From the NCBI GenBank assembly GCA_031371615.1, contig JANMJY010000245.1, forward strand, positions 1-22,184: a stretch of DNA of 22,184 bases. Reading direction: 5' to 3'. Source of the DNA: Gaiellasilicea sp031371615 (lineage in GTDB: Bacteria; Actinomycetota; Thermoleophilia; Gaiellales; Gaiellaceae). The first letter of the stretch is position 1. The number at the start of each line of letters is the position of its first letter. Both the position numbers and the translations under genes were made by a program. The notes under the pieces are model-generated. The model ran no database searches. It was not told where the DNA came from and saw only the letters and a list, made by a program, of their open reading frames with translations. Of this stretch, positions 1 through 7,083 are shown one piece after another.

Positions 1-159
1 GGGCTGCCGGGCCTGAACATCCCGTGTGGCCTCTCCGAGGGCCTTCCCGTCGGCCTGCAGCTGATCGGGCCGCAGCTCTCCGAGAACACCCTCTTCCGCA
101 CCGGCCATGCGCTCGAGACGGCCCTCGGCTTCGACCCAGTACCGGAGCGGCTGCGATGA
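1..159 (+). CDS. gatA: Glu-tRNA(Gln)/Asp-tRNA(Asn) amidotransferase subunit A, C-terminal fragment
   Basis: The reading frame is open from base 1 and ends at TGA 157-159, giving the last 52 residues. It reads GLPGLNIPCG and then LPVGLQLIGP, which is the conserved end of the amidase-signature fold in GatA. GatA releases ammonia from glutamine for transamidation of mischarged Glu-tRNA(Gln) or Asp-tRNA(Asn) in the cytoplasm. The gene is cut by the window edge, so the catalytic Ser-Ser-Lys triad is not visible. Its stop overlaps the gatB start as ATGA, consistent with the usual gat operon. GatA is by far the best fit because gatB follows directly; another amidase is unlikely. Confidence 0.92.
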   Translation, partial: GLPGLNIPCGLSEGLPVGLQLIGPQLSENTLFRTGHALETALGFDPVPERLR

Positions 160-1559
160 CCTGGGAAACGGTCGTCGGGCTCGAGGTCCACGTCCAGCTG
201 AAGACGCGGACGAAGATGTTCTGCCGCTGCGCGAACGGCTTCGGCGGCGGCGAGAACACGCAGACCTGCCCGGTCTGCCTCGGCTTTCCCGGCGCGCTAC
301 CGGTGCCGAACCGGGTCGCGCTCGAGTGGACGCTCAAGCTCGGGCTCGCGCTCGGCTGCGAGATCGCGCCGCGCTCAGTCTTCGCGCGCAAGAACTACTT
401 CTACCCCGACCTGCCGAAGGGCTATCAGATCTCGCAATACGATCTGCCGTCTTGCATTAATGGGAAGGTGCTAGTGCCTGGCGTGGACGGCGACCAAGAG
501 ATCGGAATCGTGCGCGCGCACCTCGAGGAGGACGCGGCGAAGACGACGCACGTGGGCGGCCGCACCGGCCGGATCGGTGGCGCCGACTACTCGCTCGTCG
601 ACTTCAACCGCGGTGGCTCGCCGCTCGTCGAGATCGTCACGGGCCCGGACGTCCATTCGTCCGAGGACGCGCGCCGCTTCCTGCAGCTGCTGCGGCAGAC
701 GATCGTGGAGCTCGGGATCTCGGACGCCGAGATGGAGAAGGGCACGCTGCGCGTCGACGCGAACGTCTCGGTCCGGCCGGCCGGCTCCTCCGAGCTGCGC
801 ACGCGCTGCGAGTTGAAGAACATGAACTCGTTCCGCTTCGTCGCCCAGGGGATCGACGCCGAGGTGGCGCGGCAGGTCGCGCTCTACGAGTCCGGGGGCG
901 AGGTCGTACAGGAGACCTACGACTTCGACGCTGCGAGCGGCACCCTGACCGCGCGCCGCTCGAAGGAGGAGGCGGACGACTACCGCTACTTTCCCGAGCC
1001 CGACCTCGTGCCGGTCGAGCCGCCGGCGGAGCTCGTAGAGCGCTTGCTCGGCGAGCTGCCGGAGAGCCCGGCGGCGCGGATCCGCCGCCTCGACGCCGAG
1101 CTCGACCTGGAGCGCGCCGTCGTCCTCGTCACCGGTGGGCTCGACGCTCTCTGGCAGGCGACCGTCGGCGCCGGCGCGGAGCCGGTCGCGGCGGCGAACG
1201 TGATCGCGAACCGGCTCGCGGGTGTGGACGGCGGCGCGGTCGATCCTGGCGAGCTCGCGAAGCTGATCGAGGCGCGCGACCGAATCCCGCGCACGGCGCT
1301 CGACGAGGCACTCGGCAAGGTCGCGAAGCCCGGCTTCTCGGCCGCGCCGTACCTCGAGCAGGAGTCGGTGTCGGACACGGCAGAGCTCGGGCCGATCGTC
1401 ACTCGGGTCCTCGCCGCCAACCCCGACCAGGTCGCGGCCTACCGCGGCGGCAAGGAGGGTCTGCTCGGCTTCTTCGTCGGTCAGGTGATGAAGGAGACGG
1501 GCGGCAAGGCGAACGCGCGGGCGGTCAGCGAGCTCGTGCGCGAACAGCTCCGCGCGTAA
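156..1559 (+). CDS. gatB: Glu-tRNA(Gln)/Asp-tRNA(Asn) amidotransferase subunit B
   Basis: A 467-residue protein of normal GatB length. GatB phosphorylates the misacylated tRNA carboxylate and receives ammonia from GatA, forming Gln-tRNA or Asn-tRNA. The N-terminus carries the typical GLEVHVQL stretch and four zinc-ligand cysteines (C23, C25, C38, C41). RAHLEEDAAK and the SLVDFNRGG-type core follow, and the C-terminus has the YqeY-like tail with a QVMKETGGKANA motif. The start is ATG 156, overlapping the gatA stop (ATGA). GGAG about eight bases upstream supports it. A longer reading frame from base 24 adds 44 residues that are only the gatA tail in another frame and was rejected. Identity is secure. 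Confidence 0.97.
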   Translation: MTWETVVGLEVHVQLKTRTKMFCRCANGFGGGENTQTCPVCLGFPGALPVPNRVALEWTLKLGLALGCEIAPRSVFARKNYFYPDLPKGYQISQYDLPSCINGKVLVPGVDGDQEIGIVRAHLEEDAAKTTHVGGRTGRIGGADYSLVDFNRGGSPLVEIVTGPDVHSSEDARRFLQLLRQTIVELGISDAEMEKGTLRVDANVSVRPAGSSELRTRCELKNMNSFRFVAQGIDAEVARQVALYESGGEVVQETYDFDAASGTLTARRSKEEADDYRYFPEPDLVPVEPPAELVERLLGELPESPAARIRRLDAELDLERAVVLVTGGLDALWQATVGAGAEPVAAANVIANRLAGVDGGAVDPGELAKLIEARDRIPRTALDEALGKVAKPGFSAAPYLEQESVSDTAELGPIVTRVLAANPDQVAAYRGGKEGLLGFFVGQVMKETGGKANARAVSELVREQLRA

Positions 1560-1562
1560 GCT
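1557..1562 (+). promoter_or_regulatory. -10 box (TAAGCT) for the nitronate monooxygenase-like gene, leaderless
   Basis: TAAGCT ends six bases before GTG 1569, and no Shine-Dalgarno site is visible. The gatB stop codon TAA (1557-1559) forms the first half of the box. This fits the actinobacterial TANNNT pattern for leaderless transcripts. No convincing -35 is seen. Inferred, no transcript data. Confidence 0.5.
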
Positions 1563-1568
1563 CGCACC

Positions 1569-2651
1569 GTGGCCTGGTACGAGACACCGGCAGCCGCTGC
1601 ACTCGGTGTGCGCTACCCGATCGTGCAGGCGCCGATGGCAGGCGTGACGACACCCGCACTGGCCGCCGCGGTCTCGAACGCGGGCGGCCTCGGCTCGCTC
1701 GGCGCCGCGTGGTTGCCGCCGGAGGAGTTGCGCGCGTCGATCCGGGCCTTGCGCGACCTCACCGACCGCCCCTTCATGGTCAACCTCTTCGCGTGGCCCG
1801 AGCCGGCCGAAGTCGACGCCGACGCGGTCGCGGCGATGCGAGAGTCGCTGCGCTCGACCCGGAGCGAGCTCGGCGCCGACGATCCGGATCCATCTGGCCC
1901 GGATGTCCGAGCCCACCTCTCCGCCCAGCTCGAGGTCGTGCTCGAGGAGCGCGTGCCGGTCTTCGGCTTCATCTTCGGGATCCCGGACTTCGCGGCGATC
2001 CAGGCGGCCGGCGCGGTGATCGTCGGCACGGCGACGACGGTCGCGGAGGCGCGCACGCTCGAGGCCGCAGGCGTCGACCTCGTCGTGGCGCAGGGGTGGG
2101 AGGGAGGCGGCCATCGCGGCACCTTCGACCGTCCACTCGACGAGGTCGACGTCGCGACGATGCCGCTCGTGCCCCAGGTCGTCGACGCTGTGTCGGTCCC
2201 GGTGCTCGCGGCGGGCGGGATCATGGACGGCCGCGGGATCGTGGCTGCGCTGGCGCTCGGCGCGGCGGGGGCGTGGCTCGGCACGGCCTTCATCGCCGCT
2301 CCCGAGAGCCAGGCGAGCGACCTCTACCGTGCTGCGCTCGTCCGCACTCCGGTCGAGGGGACGATCGTGACGACGGCGCTCTCCGGGCGCCACGCCCGCA
2401 TGGTGCGCTCCGCGATCGTCGACCGGATCGAACGGTCGGGCGTCGAGCCGGCGCCGTTCCCGCTGCAACTCTCCCTGACGCGGCCACTCCAGCAGGCGGC
2501 CGCGTCGAGGGGCGCCACCGAGCTGATGTTCCTGCTTGCGGGTCAGGGCGCCGGGCTGTCGCGTGCTCTTCCGGCCGCCGAGTTGGTCAACGTGCTCGTG
2601 GCCGAGACTGACGCCGCGATCGGTCGGCTCGGTGGCGCGCCGGCTCGGTAG
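1569..2651 (+). CDS. nitronate monooxygenase-like FMN enzyme (NPD/2-nitropropane dioxygenase family)
   Basis: A 360-residue TIM-barrel flavoprotein. Family members use FMN to oxidise alkyl nitronates, or act as enoyl-ACP reductases (FabK). The start has the family signature YPIVQAPMAG (residues 16-25). The middle has GWEGGGHRGTF with the probable catalytic histidine H182, and GGIMDGRGI (216-224) followed by GAAGAWLGTAF, the FMN phosphate-binding part. The start is GTG 1569, ten bases after the gatB stop, with a -10-like TAAGCT just upstream and no Shine-Dalgarno site. The histidine in HRGTF favours nitronate monooxygenase over FabK, but substrate cannot be read from sequence. It is a cytoplasmic enzyme and its neighbours do not explain its role. 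Confidence 0.88.
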   Translation: MAWYETPAAAALGVRYPIVQAPMAGVTTPALAAAVSNAGGLGSLGAAWLPPEELRASIRALRDLTDRPFMVNLFAWPEPAEVDADAVAAMRESLRSTRSELGADDPDPSGPDVRAHLSAQLEVVLEERVPVFGFIFGIPDFAAIQAAGAVIVGTATTVAEARTLEAAGVDLVVAQGWEGGGHRGTFDRPLDEVDVATMPLVPQVVDAVSVPVLAAGGIMDGRGIVAALALGAAGAWLGTAFIAAPESQASDLYRAALVRTPVEGTIVTTALSGRHARMVRSAIVDRIERSGVEPAPFPLQLSLTRPLQQAAASRGATELMFLLAGQGAGLSRALPAAELVNVLVAETDAAIGRLGGAPAR

Positions 2652-2654
2652 CCT
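2649..2654 (+). promoter_or_regulatory. -10 box (TAGCCT) for the cupredoxin gene, leaderless
   Basis: TAGCCT ends seven bases before ATG 2662. Its first three bases are the stop codon of the preceding gene (2649-2651). No Shine-Dalgarno site lies before the ATG. Inferred leaderless promoter. Confidence 0.5.
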
Positions 2655-2661
2655 GCCGCGG

Positions 2662-3126
2662 ATGAACGCGAACTTCCGCAAGGTCGCGCTGATCGCTGCT
2701 GCGCTCGGTCTGCTGCTCAGCCTCTTCATCGCGCTGCGACGCGGCGACGACGAGAACGCCGCGCCGACGAAGGTCGCCACGACCACCGCGCCGGCCGAGA
2801 CCGAAACGAAGCCGCCGGCGACGACGACCGAGGCGCCCGCGACCACGGCGCCGAAACCACCGGACGTGGTCACGATCCGGATCGCGATCCTGAGCGACAC
2901 GGCGCCGGAGGTTCGCCGCTTCGAGGTCAAGCAGGGCTGGAAGGTCGTGATCGTCGTCCGCACCGAGCTCTCAGACCAGGTGCACCTGCACGGCTACGAC
3001 CTGATGGCAGACGTCGGCCCGGGCAAGCCCGCGACGATCCGGCTGACGGCGACCGCGCCGGGCCGGTTCGAGCTCGAGCTCGAGCAGCACGGCCTCCAGA
3101 TCGCCGAGCTCGAGGTCCGCCCCTGA
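2662..3126 (+). CDS. membrane-anchored cupredoxin-like protein
   Basis: A 154-residue protein. Residues 7-25 form one hydrophobic segment (signal anchor), followed by a Thr/Ala/Pro-rich linker (about 35-68) and a cupredoxin-like beta domain (about 70-154). The domain holds VHLHGYD and, near the end, EQHGLQIAEL, which supply histidines typical of this type of copper site. I see no cysteine, so a classical type 1 (blue) site with a Cys ligand is unlikely; it may bind copper differently or not at all. The start is ATG 2662, with a -10-like TAGCCT seven bases upstream. It overlaps the next gene by a CTGA junction, which suggests the two are co-translated. The domain likely lies outside the membrane. 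Substrate or partner is unknown, but the multi-pass protein next door is the obvious candidate. Confidence 0.85.
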   Translation: MNANFRKVALIAAALGLLLSLFIALRRGDDENAAPTKVATTTAPAETETKPPATTTEAPATTAPKPPDVVTIRIAILSDTAPEVRRFEVKQGWKVVIVVRTELSDQVHLHGYDLMADVGPGKPATIRLTATAPGRFELELEQHGLQIAELEVRP

Positions 3127-4481
3127 ACCTGCTTGCCCATGGGATCGGCGGGGTCAAGGATCTCCCGGTTCCGATCTGGTTGTTCTTCTGGGGCGGAGCA
3201 GTCGTGCTCGTCCTCTCGTTCGTCGCGCTCGGTGCGCTCTGGAAGCAGCCGCAGCTGGAGCGGCGCGCCGCCGGCAGGCCGTTGCCGCCGGGGCTCGAGC
3301 GTTTTCTCCGCTCGCGCTCGTTGCACGCCGTGCTCGGCCTGCTGTCGGCAGGCTTGCTCGCGCTCGTCTTCCTGGCTGCGCTCATCGGCGAGACCTCGTC
3401 CGCGCAGAACCTCGCGCCGACGTTCGTTTACGTGATCTTCTGGCTCGGCCTCGTCCCGGTGCAGCTGCTGCTCGGAAACGTCTGGCCGGCTCTCAACCCC
3501 TGGCTCGCGTTCGCAAACGGCTTCGCGTGGGTGTGGGGGCGGCTGGGACGGACGTGGACGCCGCCGCTCGCCGCTTCGGAGCGGCTCGGCGTCTGGCCGG
3601 CCGCGTTCCTGCTCCTGTGCTTCGCCATGCTCGAGCTCTGCTACTCCGATCCCGCCAGCCCGCGCGCGCTGGCCCTTGCGATCGCGCTCTACAGCTATGT
3701 CGCCTGGTTCGGGATGGCCGCATACGGACGCCACACGTGGGTGGAGCACGGGGAGGCGTTCACGGTCTACTTCGGCCTGCTCGCCCGGATCGCTCCCTTC
3801 GGCGCGCGCGACGGGCGGCTCGTACGACGGACACCGCTCTCCGGCCTCTCGGGCCGGGACACCACTCCCGGGTTGCTGGCCTACGTCGCCGTCATGCTCG
3901 GATCGGTTGGCTTCGACGGGCTCAGCCGCTCCTCGCTCTGGCAGAACCTGCGTGCCGACCTGGAAGGGCCCTACGTCGTCGACTCACCCGGCATCGCGGA
4001 GCTCGTCTCGACGGGGCTCGCGATCGCGGGGCTCGTCGGCTGCATCCTCCTCGTCACGCTCGCGTTCCTCGGCGCGATCGGGGTGGCGCGCCGGATGGTG
4101 GTGAAGCCGCGGCCGCTCGCGCCGGAGTTCGTGCTCAGCCTCGTCCCGATCGCGCTCGTGTATGCCGTCGCGCACTACTTCACGCTGTTGGTGATCCAGG
4201 GCCAGTACGCGCTCAACTACGCGTCGGACCCCTTCGGCTACGGCTGGGACCTGCTCGGCACGGTGGACTTCTCCCCGAACATCGCCCCGTTCTCGCCCAA
4301 CACCGTCTGGTACGTGCAGGTCGGGTCGCTCGTCGCCGGCCATGTCGCCGGCCTCGCCGTCGCCCACGACCGCGCGGTCACGATCTTCAGGGAACGCGAC
4401 GCCCTCCGCTCCCAATACGCCATGCTGGCCCTGATGGTCGTCTACACGGTTGGCGGGTTGTGGCTGCTCTCGCGGGGTTAG
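3123..4481 (+). CDS. multi-pass membrane protein of the cupredoxin cluster (CTG start)
   Basis: About 452 residues with roughly ten or more hydrophobic segments, so an integral membrane protein. Histidines sit in or beside late membrane segments (H351 in AVAHYF, H407 in AGHVAG, H415 in AVAHDRA), and conserved-looking Trp/Pro stretches include NVWPALNPWLAF. Proteins like this are sometimes labelled 'fenitrothion hydrolase' in databases; I recall that only by resemblance and do not trust it as a function. The start is unusual: the sequence NLLAHGIGG then LPVPIW before the first TTG (3180) reads as real protein, and no ATG/GTG/TTG precedes it. CTG 3123, overlapping the cupredoxin stop as CTGA, with GAGGT six bases upstream, is the best start. 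The stop TAG shares its last base with the GTG of the next small gene. Confidence 0.8.
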   Translation: MNLLAHGIGGVKDLPVPIWLFFWGGAVVLVLSFVALGALWKQPQLERRAAGRPLPPGLERFLRSRSLHAVLGLLSAGLLALVFLAALIGETSSAQNLAPTFVYVIFWLGLVPVQLLLGNVWPALNPWLAFANGFAWVWGRLGRTWTPPLAASERLGVWPAAFLLLCFAMLELCYSDPASPRALALAIALYSYVAWFGMAAYGRHTWVEHGEAFTVYFGLLARIAPFGARDGRLVRRTPLSGLSGRDTTPGLLAYVAVMLGSVGFDGLSRSSLWQNLRADLEGPYVVDSPGIAELVSTGLAIAGLVGCILLVTLAFLGAIGVARRMVVKPRPLAPEFVLSLVPIALVYAVAHYFTLLVIQGQYALNYASDPFGYGWDLLGTVDFSPNIAPFSPNTVWYVQVGSLVAGHVAGLAVAHDRAVTIFRERDALRSQYAMLALMVVYTVGGLWLLSRG

Positions 4482-4606
4482 TGGCCCACGGCGGCGTCGG
4501 GGGCGCGATCGTCGAGGCGCTGCTCGTCGTCAGCGTCGCCGCCGTCTGGTTGCGCGAGCGCCGCGCGAGCCGCACGGCCGAGCGGAATCAGATCAAGCCG
4601 CAGTAG
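4481..4606 (+). CDS. 41-residue single-pass membrane protein
   Basis: GTG 4481 shares its G with the preceding TAG stop (TAGTG), and the frame runs to TAG 4604-4606. The product begins MAHGGVGG, has one hydrophobic helix (about residues 9-23, AIVEALLVVSVAAVW) and ends in a short basic tail (RERRASR). The one-base junction, good third-position GC and a plausible topology (basic tail inside the cell) argue that it is real. Its AHGxGG start echoes the N-terminus of the large membrane protein before it (LLAHGIGG). It probably belongs to the same membrane assembly. It overlaps the 3' end of the convergent Rpf-like gene by 19 bases. Function unknown. Confidence 0.6.
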   Translation: MAHGGVGGAIVEALLVVSVAAVWLRERRASRTAERNQIKPQ

Positions 4607-5142
4607 CGGGCGGTGTTGGGCCACGGGTAGAACCCGCGACCGCTCTGGTGAGCGCGCTCGGCGACCCACATCTGCTCGACGGCCGTCCAGTTGTCCGCCG
4701 TGCCCTTCCGGCGCAGCAACTCGGGCCCGTACGCGCGCTGGAAGCCGATGTCCATCTGCAGGCCTCCGTAGTACCCGTTGCCTGTCTGCGTGCGCCAGCC
4801 CTGGGCCGGGTTCTGCTCGTAGCGGTGGATGCAGATCCACCCGGCGCGGTGCGGCGGATGCTCGGCCAGGCGCTCGGCGCGGGCGGCGCGACCCTGCCAG
4901 AGGCGGCGAACCCACTGCAGATACGCCGTATCGGTCGTCCGCCGCTCGGCGAATTGCGTCGGCGTGCGCGGCTTGCGCATCAGGGACTGCCAGCGCCACG
5001 TCTCGATCCGGAAGTGGTCGATTGCGCCGAGCTCGGCAACCCGGGTCGAAGACGCGGTGGCGGCGGTCGACTGGGCAGAGGCCCCCAGGCCGATCGACAG
5101 AGCGCAGGCGAGGATGAGCACGCGCGCGGATAGATGCTTCAC
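4588..5142 (-). CDS. secreted Rpf/transglycosylase-like protein
   Basis: A 184-residue exported protein. The signal peptide spans about residues 1-23 (hydrophobic core LILACALSIGLG, probable cut after ASA). The C-terminal domain (about 99-184) reads WICIHRYEQ, then TGNGYYGGLQM, and later NWTAVEQMWVAER, the layout of the resuscitation-promoting-factor/transglycosylase-like lysozyme fold. E109 is the probable catalytic acid, and C104 and C181 could form the family's disulfide. Such proteins cut peptidoglycan glycan strands and aid regrowth from dormancy. Residues 30-98 are a charged region of unknown fold; I see no LysM or G5 domain. The start is GTG 5140-5142, with a strong AAGGAGG seven bases upstream. 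Family assignment is good; a true Rpf role is inferred. Confidence 0.85.
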   Translation of the reverse strand: MKHLSARVLILACALSIGLGASAQSTAATASSTRVAELGAIDHFRIETWRWQSLMRKPRTPTQFAERRTTDTAYLQWVRRLWQGRAARAERLAEHPPHRAGWICIHRYEQNPAQGWRTQTGNGYYGGLQMDIGFQRAYGPELLRRKGTADNWTAVEQMWVAERAHQSGRGFYPWPNTARYCGLI

Positions 5143-5264
5143 AGAGCCTCCTTGCTGGGGAACACGAGCGCGGACTCGACGCGGAAAGGCCGCAGGGCGT
5201 CGAGGCGGCGCTAATTTGACCGCGCTAGACTAGCAAGCGGGTTGTTTGCAAAAGGTAAGAGTTG
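5143..5264 (-). promoter_or_regulatory. leader region of the Rpf-like gene with a possible extended -10
   Basis: This 122-base gap precedes the Rpf-like gene. On the minus strand it holds TGC-TAGTCT (box at 5227-5232), an extended -10-like element that would give a leader of about 78 bases, and a perfect 8-bp inverted repeat (5175-5182 with 5197-5204, 14-base loop). The Shine-Dalgarno site AAGGAGG lies at 5146-5152. I looked for the c-di-AMP (ydaO) riboswitch often found before actinobacterial rpf genes and do not recognise its conserved blocks. Confidence 0.35.
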
Positions 5265-5879
5265 TCAGGTGCGCGCAACAGAGCCTGCGTACAAAAGACA
5301 GGCTGCAACGGCGACGAAGGCCGCCGTTTCCGCGGCACCGAGCCCTGCGAGGGCGGTTCCCACCCCTGCGAGGACGAAGCCGGCGAGCAGGAGCGCGGTC
5401 CCGAGCGGTCGCCGGCGGAATCCACGGATGACGGCGTAGACGAGCGCGATCGAGCCGGCGCCGTTGCCGAGGATCGCGAGGATCCGGGCGGGAAAGAGCG
5501 CCAGGTACTGCTGCGCTTCCGGAATCGACGTGCCGCCGAGCGGACTCTCGAGCGGGACGGCCAGAGCGACCCCGGTCGCGAGCCCCGCATAGACGAGCAC
5601 GATCGGGACTGCCGCCCCGACCCCGATGCCGGCCAGCGACCCTGCACCCAGGAGCGCAGCGGTCAGCAGGCCGCCGAAGAGGTAGTAGGCGCGGAAGACG
5701 CCGTCGTTCCAGCCTGCCGCGGCGCCCCAGGCGATCGCCGCGGCTCCAAGCGCGTAGGTTGCGAGCCCGGCGCTCCAGAAGGCGAACTGCGTCTGGCGGC
5801 GCTGCCGCCAGCGAGCCGCGAGCATGCCCGCGAGGCGCAGCGCGATGAGAGCGGCGCCGAAGGCGAGGATTGCTTCCAT
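5265..5879 (-). CDS. integral membrane protein, unknown function
   Basis: A 204-residue, very hydrophobic protein with about six to seven membrane segments separated by short loops; a basic patch WRQRRQ follows the first segment and RGFRRRP precedes the last pair. No enzyme motif is visible. I start it at ATG 5877-5879 (MEAILAFGAAL) instead of the longer frame from 5954, because the added residues overlap the divergent aminotransferase promoter and are not hydrophobic or coding-like. AGCGTA on the plus strand (TACGCT on the minus strand, 5888-5893) ends eight bases before the ATG, suggesting a leaderless transcript. It is not obviously linked to the Rpf-like gene downstream. I do not recognise the family. 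Confidence 0.75.
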   Translation of the reverse strand: MEAILAFGAALIALRLAGMLAARWRQRRQTQFAFWSAGLATYALGAAAIAWGAAAGWNDGVFRAYYLFGGLLTAALLGAGSLAGIGVGAAVPIVLVYAGLATGVALAVPLESPLGGTSIPEAQQYLALFPARILAILGNGAGSIALVYAVIRGFRRRPLGTALLLAGFVLAGVGTALAGLGAAETAAFVAVAACLLYAGSVART

Positions 5880-5887
5880 CGGCGAGG

Positions 5888-5893
5888 AGCGTA
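5888..5893 (-). promoter_or_regulatory. -10 box (TACGCT) for the membrane protein gene, leaderless
   Basis: On the minus strand TACGCT ends eight bases before ATG 5879, and no Shine-Dalgarno site is present. It lies back to back with the divergent aminotransferase promoter in a 49-base gap. Confidence 0.4.
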
Positions 5894-5915
5894 GTAGCCC
5901 GTCTCTGCTCGCCGC

Positions 5916-5921
5916 TAGGCT
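5916..5921 (+). promoter_or_regulatory. -10 box (TAGGCT) for the class V aminotransferase gene, leaderless
   Basis: TAGGCT ends seven bases before ATG 5929 and there is no Shine-Dalgarno site. The -35 position of this promoter (about 5893-5898) would fall on the opposing -10 box, so the two promoters may compete. Confidence 0.45.
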
Positions 5922-5928
5922 CCGGTGG

Positions 5929-7083
5929 ATGGCGCAGAAGCGATACCTGTTCACGCCCGGGCCGACCCCGGTGCCTCCGCAGGTCCTGGCCGCACTGGCG
6001 GAGCCCGTGCTGCACCATCGCGCGCCGGACTTCAGGGAGGTCTACGCGCGTGTGCTCGGCCGCCTGCAGGAGGTGCACCGCACGCAGGCAGACGTGCTCC
6101 TTTTCACGTGCTCGGGCACCGGCGCCTTCGAGTCGGCGATCGTCAACCTCTGCTCGCCCGGCGACCGCGTCCTCGCGGTATCTGCGGGCTACTTCGGCGA
6201 GCGGTGGTCGGCGATGGCGCGGACGTTCGGCTGTGAGGTCGAGGACCTCCGGTACGCCTGGGGCGAGACGCCGTCGGCCGAGGACCTGGCGCGCAAGCTG
6301 AACGAGATCGAGCAGGTCTCGCTCGTCTTCCTCGTCCAGTCGGAGACGTCGACCGGAGTGGTCGCGGACATCCAGGCGCTCGCGGCGGTGGCGAAAGAGT
6401 CCGGAGCGCTCGTCGTCGTCGACGCCGTCTCGAGCCTCGGCGCCGTGCCGCTCGAGATGGACGACTGGGGCCTCGACGTCGTCATCGCGGGCTCGCAGAA
6501 GGCGCTGATGACCCCGCCGGGCCTGGCGACGGCCGCAGTCTCGGAATCCACCTGGGAGCGTGTCGTGCAGGCGACGACGCCGCGCTTCTACTTCGACTGG
6601 GAGCGAACGCGCAAGGCCCAGCAGAAGCTCGACAGCGCGTTCACACCCGCAGTCTCGCTGGTGGTCGCGCTCGACGTGGCGCTCGGACTCGTGCTCGAGG
6701 ACGGCCTCGACGCCGCCTTCGACCGGCACACTCGCCTCGGCCGCGCCTGTCGCGCCGGGATCAAGGCGATGGGCCTAGAGCTCTTCTCGCCGGACGAGGA
6801 TCGCTCGGCCGTCGTCACCGCCGCACGCATGCCCGAGGGAATGGACTCCGGCGACCTGACGCTGGCGCTGCGAGACCGGCACGGCGTCACGATCGCCGGC
6901 GGCCAGGGCGACCTGAAGGGCGCGATCTTCCGGATCGGTCACATCGGCTGGTACGACGAGTTCGACATCGCGACGGCGCTCTCCGCAGTAGAGCTCGTGC
7001 TCGGCGAGCTCGGCGCGCCGATCGAGCGCGGCGTCGCCGCGAGCCGCGCGCTCGAGGTCTATGCGGAAGGGACACCGGTCTGA
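5929..7083 (+). CDS. class V aminotransferase, probable serine-pathway (phosphoserine or serine/alanine-glyoxylate type)
   Basis: A 384-residue PLP enzyme beginning with the family's FTPGPTPVP signature. D165 in VVVDAVSSLG should bind the PLP pyridine nitrogen and K191 in AGSQKAL is the Schiff-base lysine. By family this is an alanine/serine-glyoxylate-type class V aminotransferase. The directly overlapping downstream gene is serA, so I infer that it aminates 3-phosphohydroxypyruvate to phosphoserine, as a related class V enzyme is known to do in methanogenic archaea. Classical SerC is not seen in the window. The start is ATG 5929; the longer upstream frame has no homology-like sequence. The stop TGA lies within the CTGA that starts serA. 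Fold is certain, exact substrate is inferred. Confidence 0.88.
   Translation: MAQKRYLFTPGPTPVPPQVLAALAEPVLHHRAPDFREVYARVLGRLQEVHRTQADVLLFTCSGTGAFESAIVNLCSPGDRVLAVSAGYFGERWSAMARTFGCEVEDLRYAWGETPSAEDLARKLNEIEQVSLVFLVQSETSTGVVADIQALAAVAKESGALVVVDAVSSLGAVPLEMDDWGLDVVIAGSQKALMTPPGLATAAVSESTWERVVQATTPRFYFDWERTRKAQQKLDSAFTPAVSLVVALDVALGLVLEDGLDAAFDRHTRLGRACRAGIKAMGLELFSPDEDRSAVVTAARMPEGMDSGDLTLALRDRHGVTIAGGQGDLKGAIFRIGHIGWYDEFDIATALSAVELVLGELGAPIERGVAASRALEVYAEGTPV

Noticed and set aside
471..2963. 830-codon open frame on the minus strand
   Set aside because: It lies antisense to gatB, the flavoenzyme and the cupredoxin gene. Its product is Arg/Asp/Val-rich with no fold-like pattern, a normal by-product of GC-rich coding DNA.
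5143..5264. c-di-AMP (ydaO) riboswitch before the Rpf-like gene
   Set aside because: The leader is short and I could not find the conserved blocks; only an 8-bp inverted repeat is present.
5230..6729. 499-codon minus-strand open frame over the aminotransferase
   Set aside because: Shadow of the class V aminotransferase and the membrane protein, both of which are better supported.
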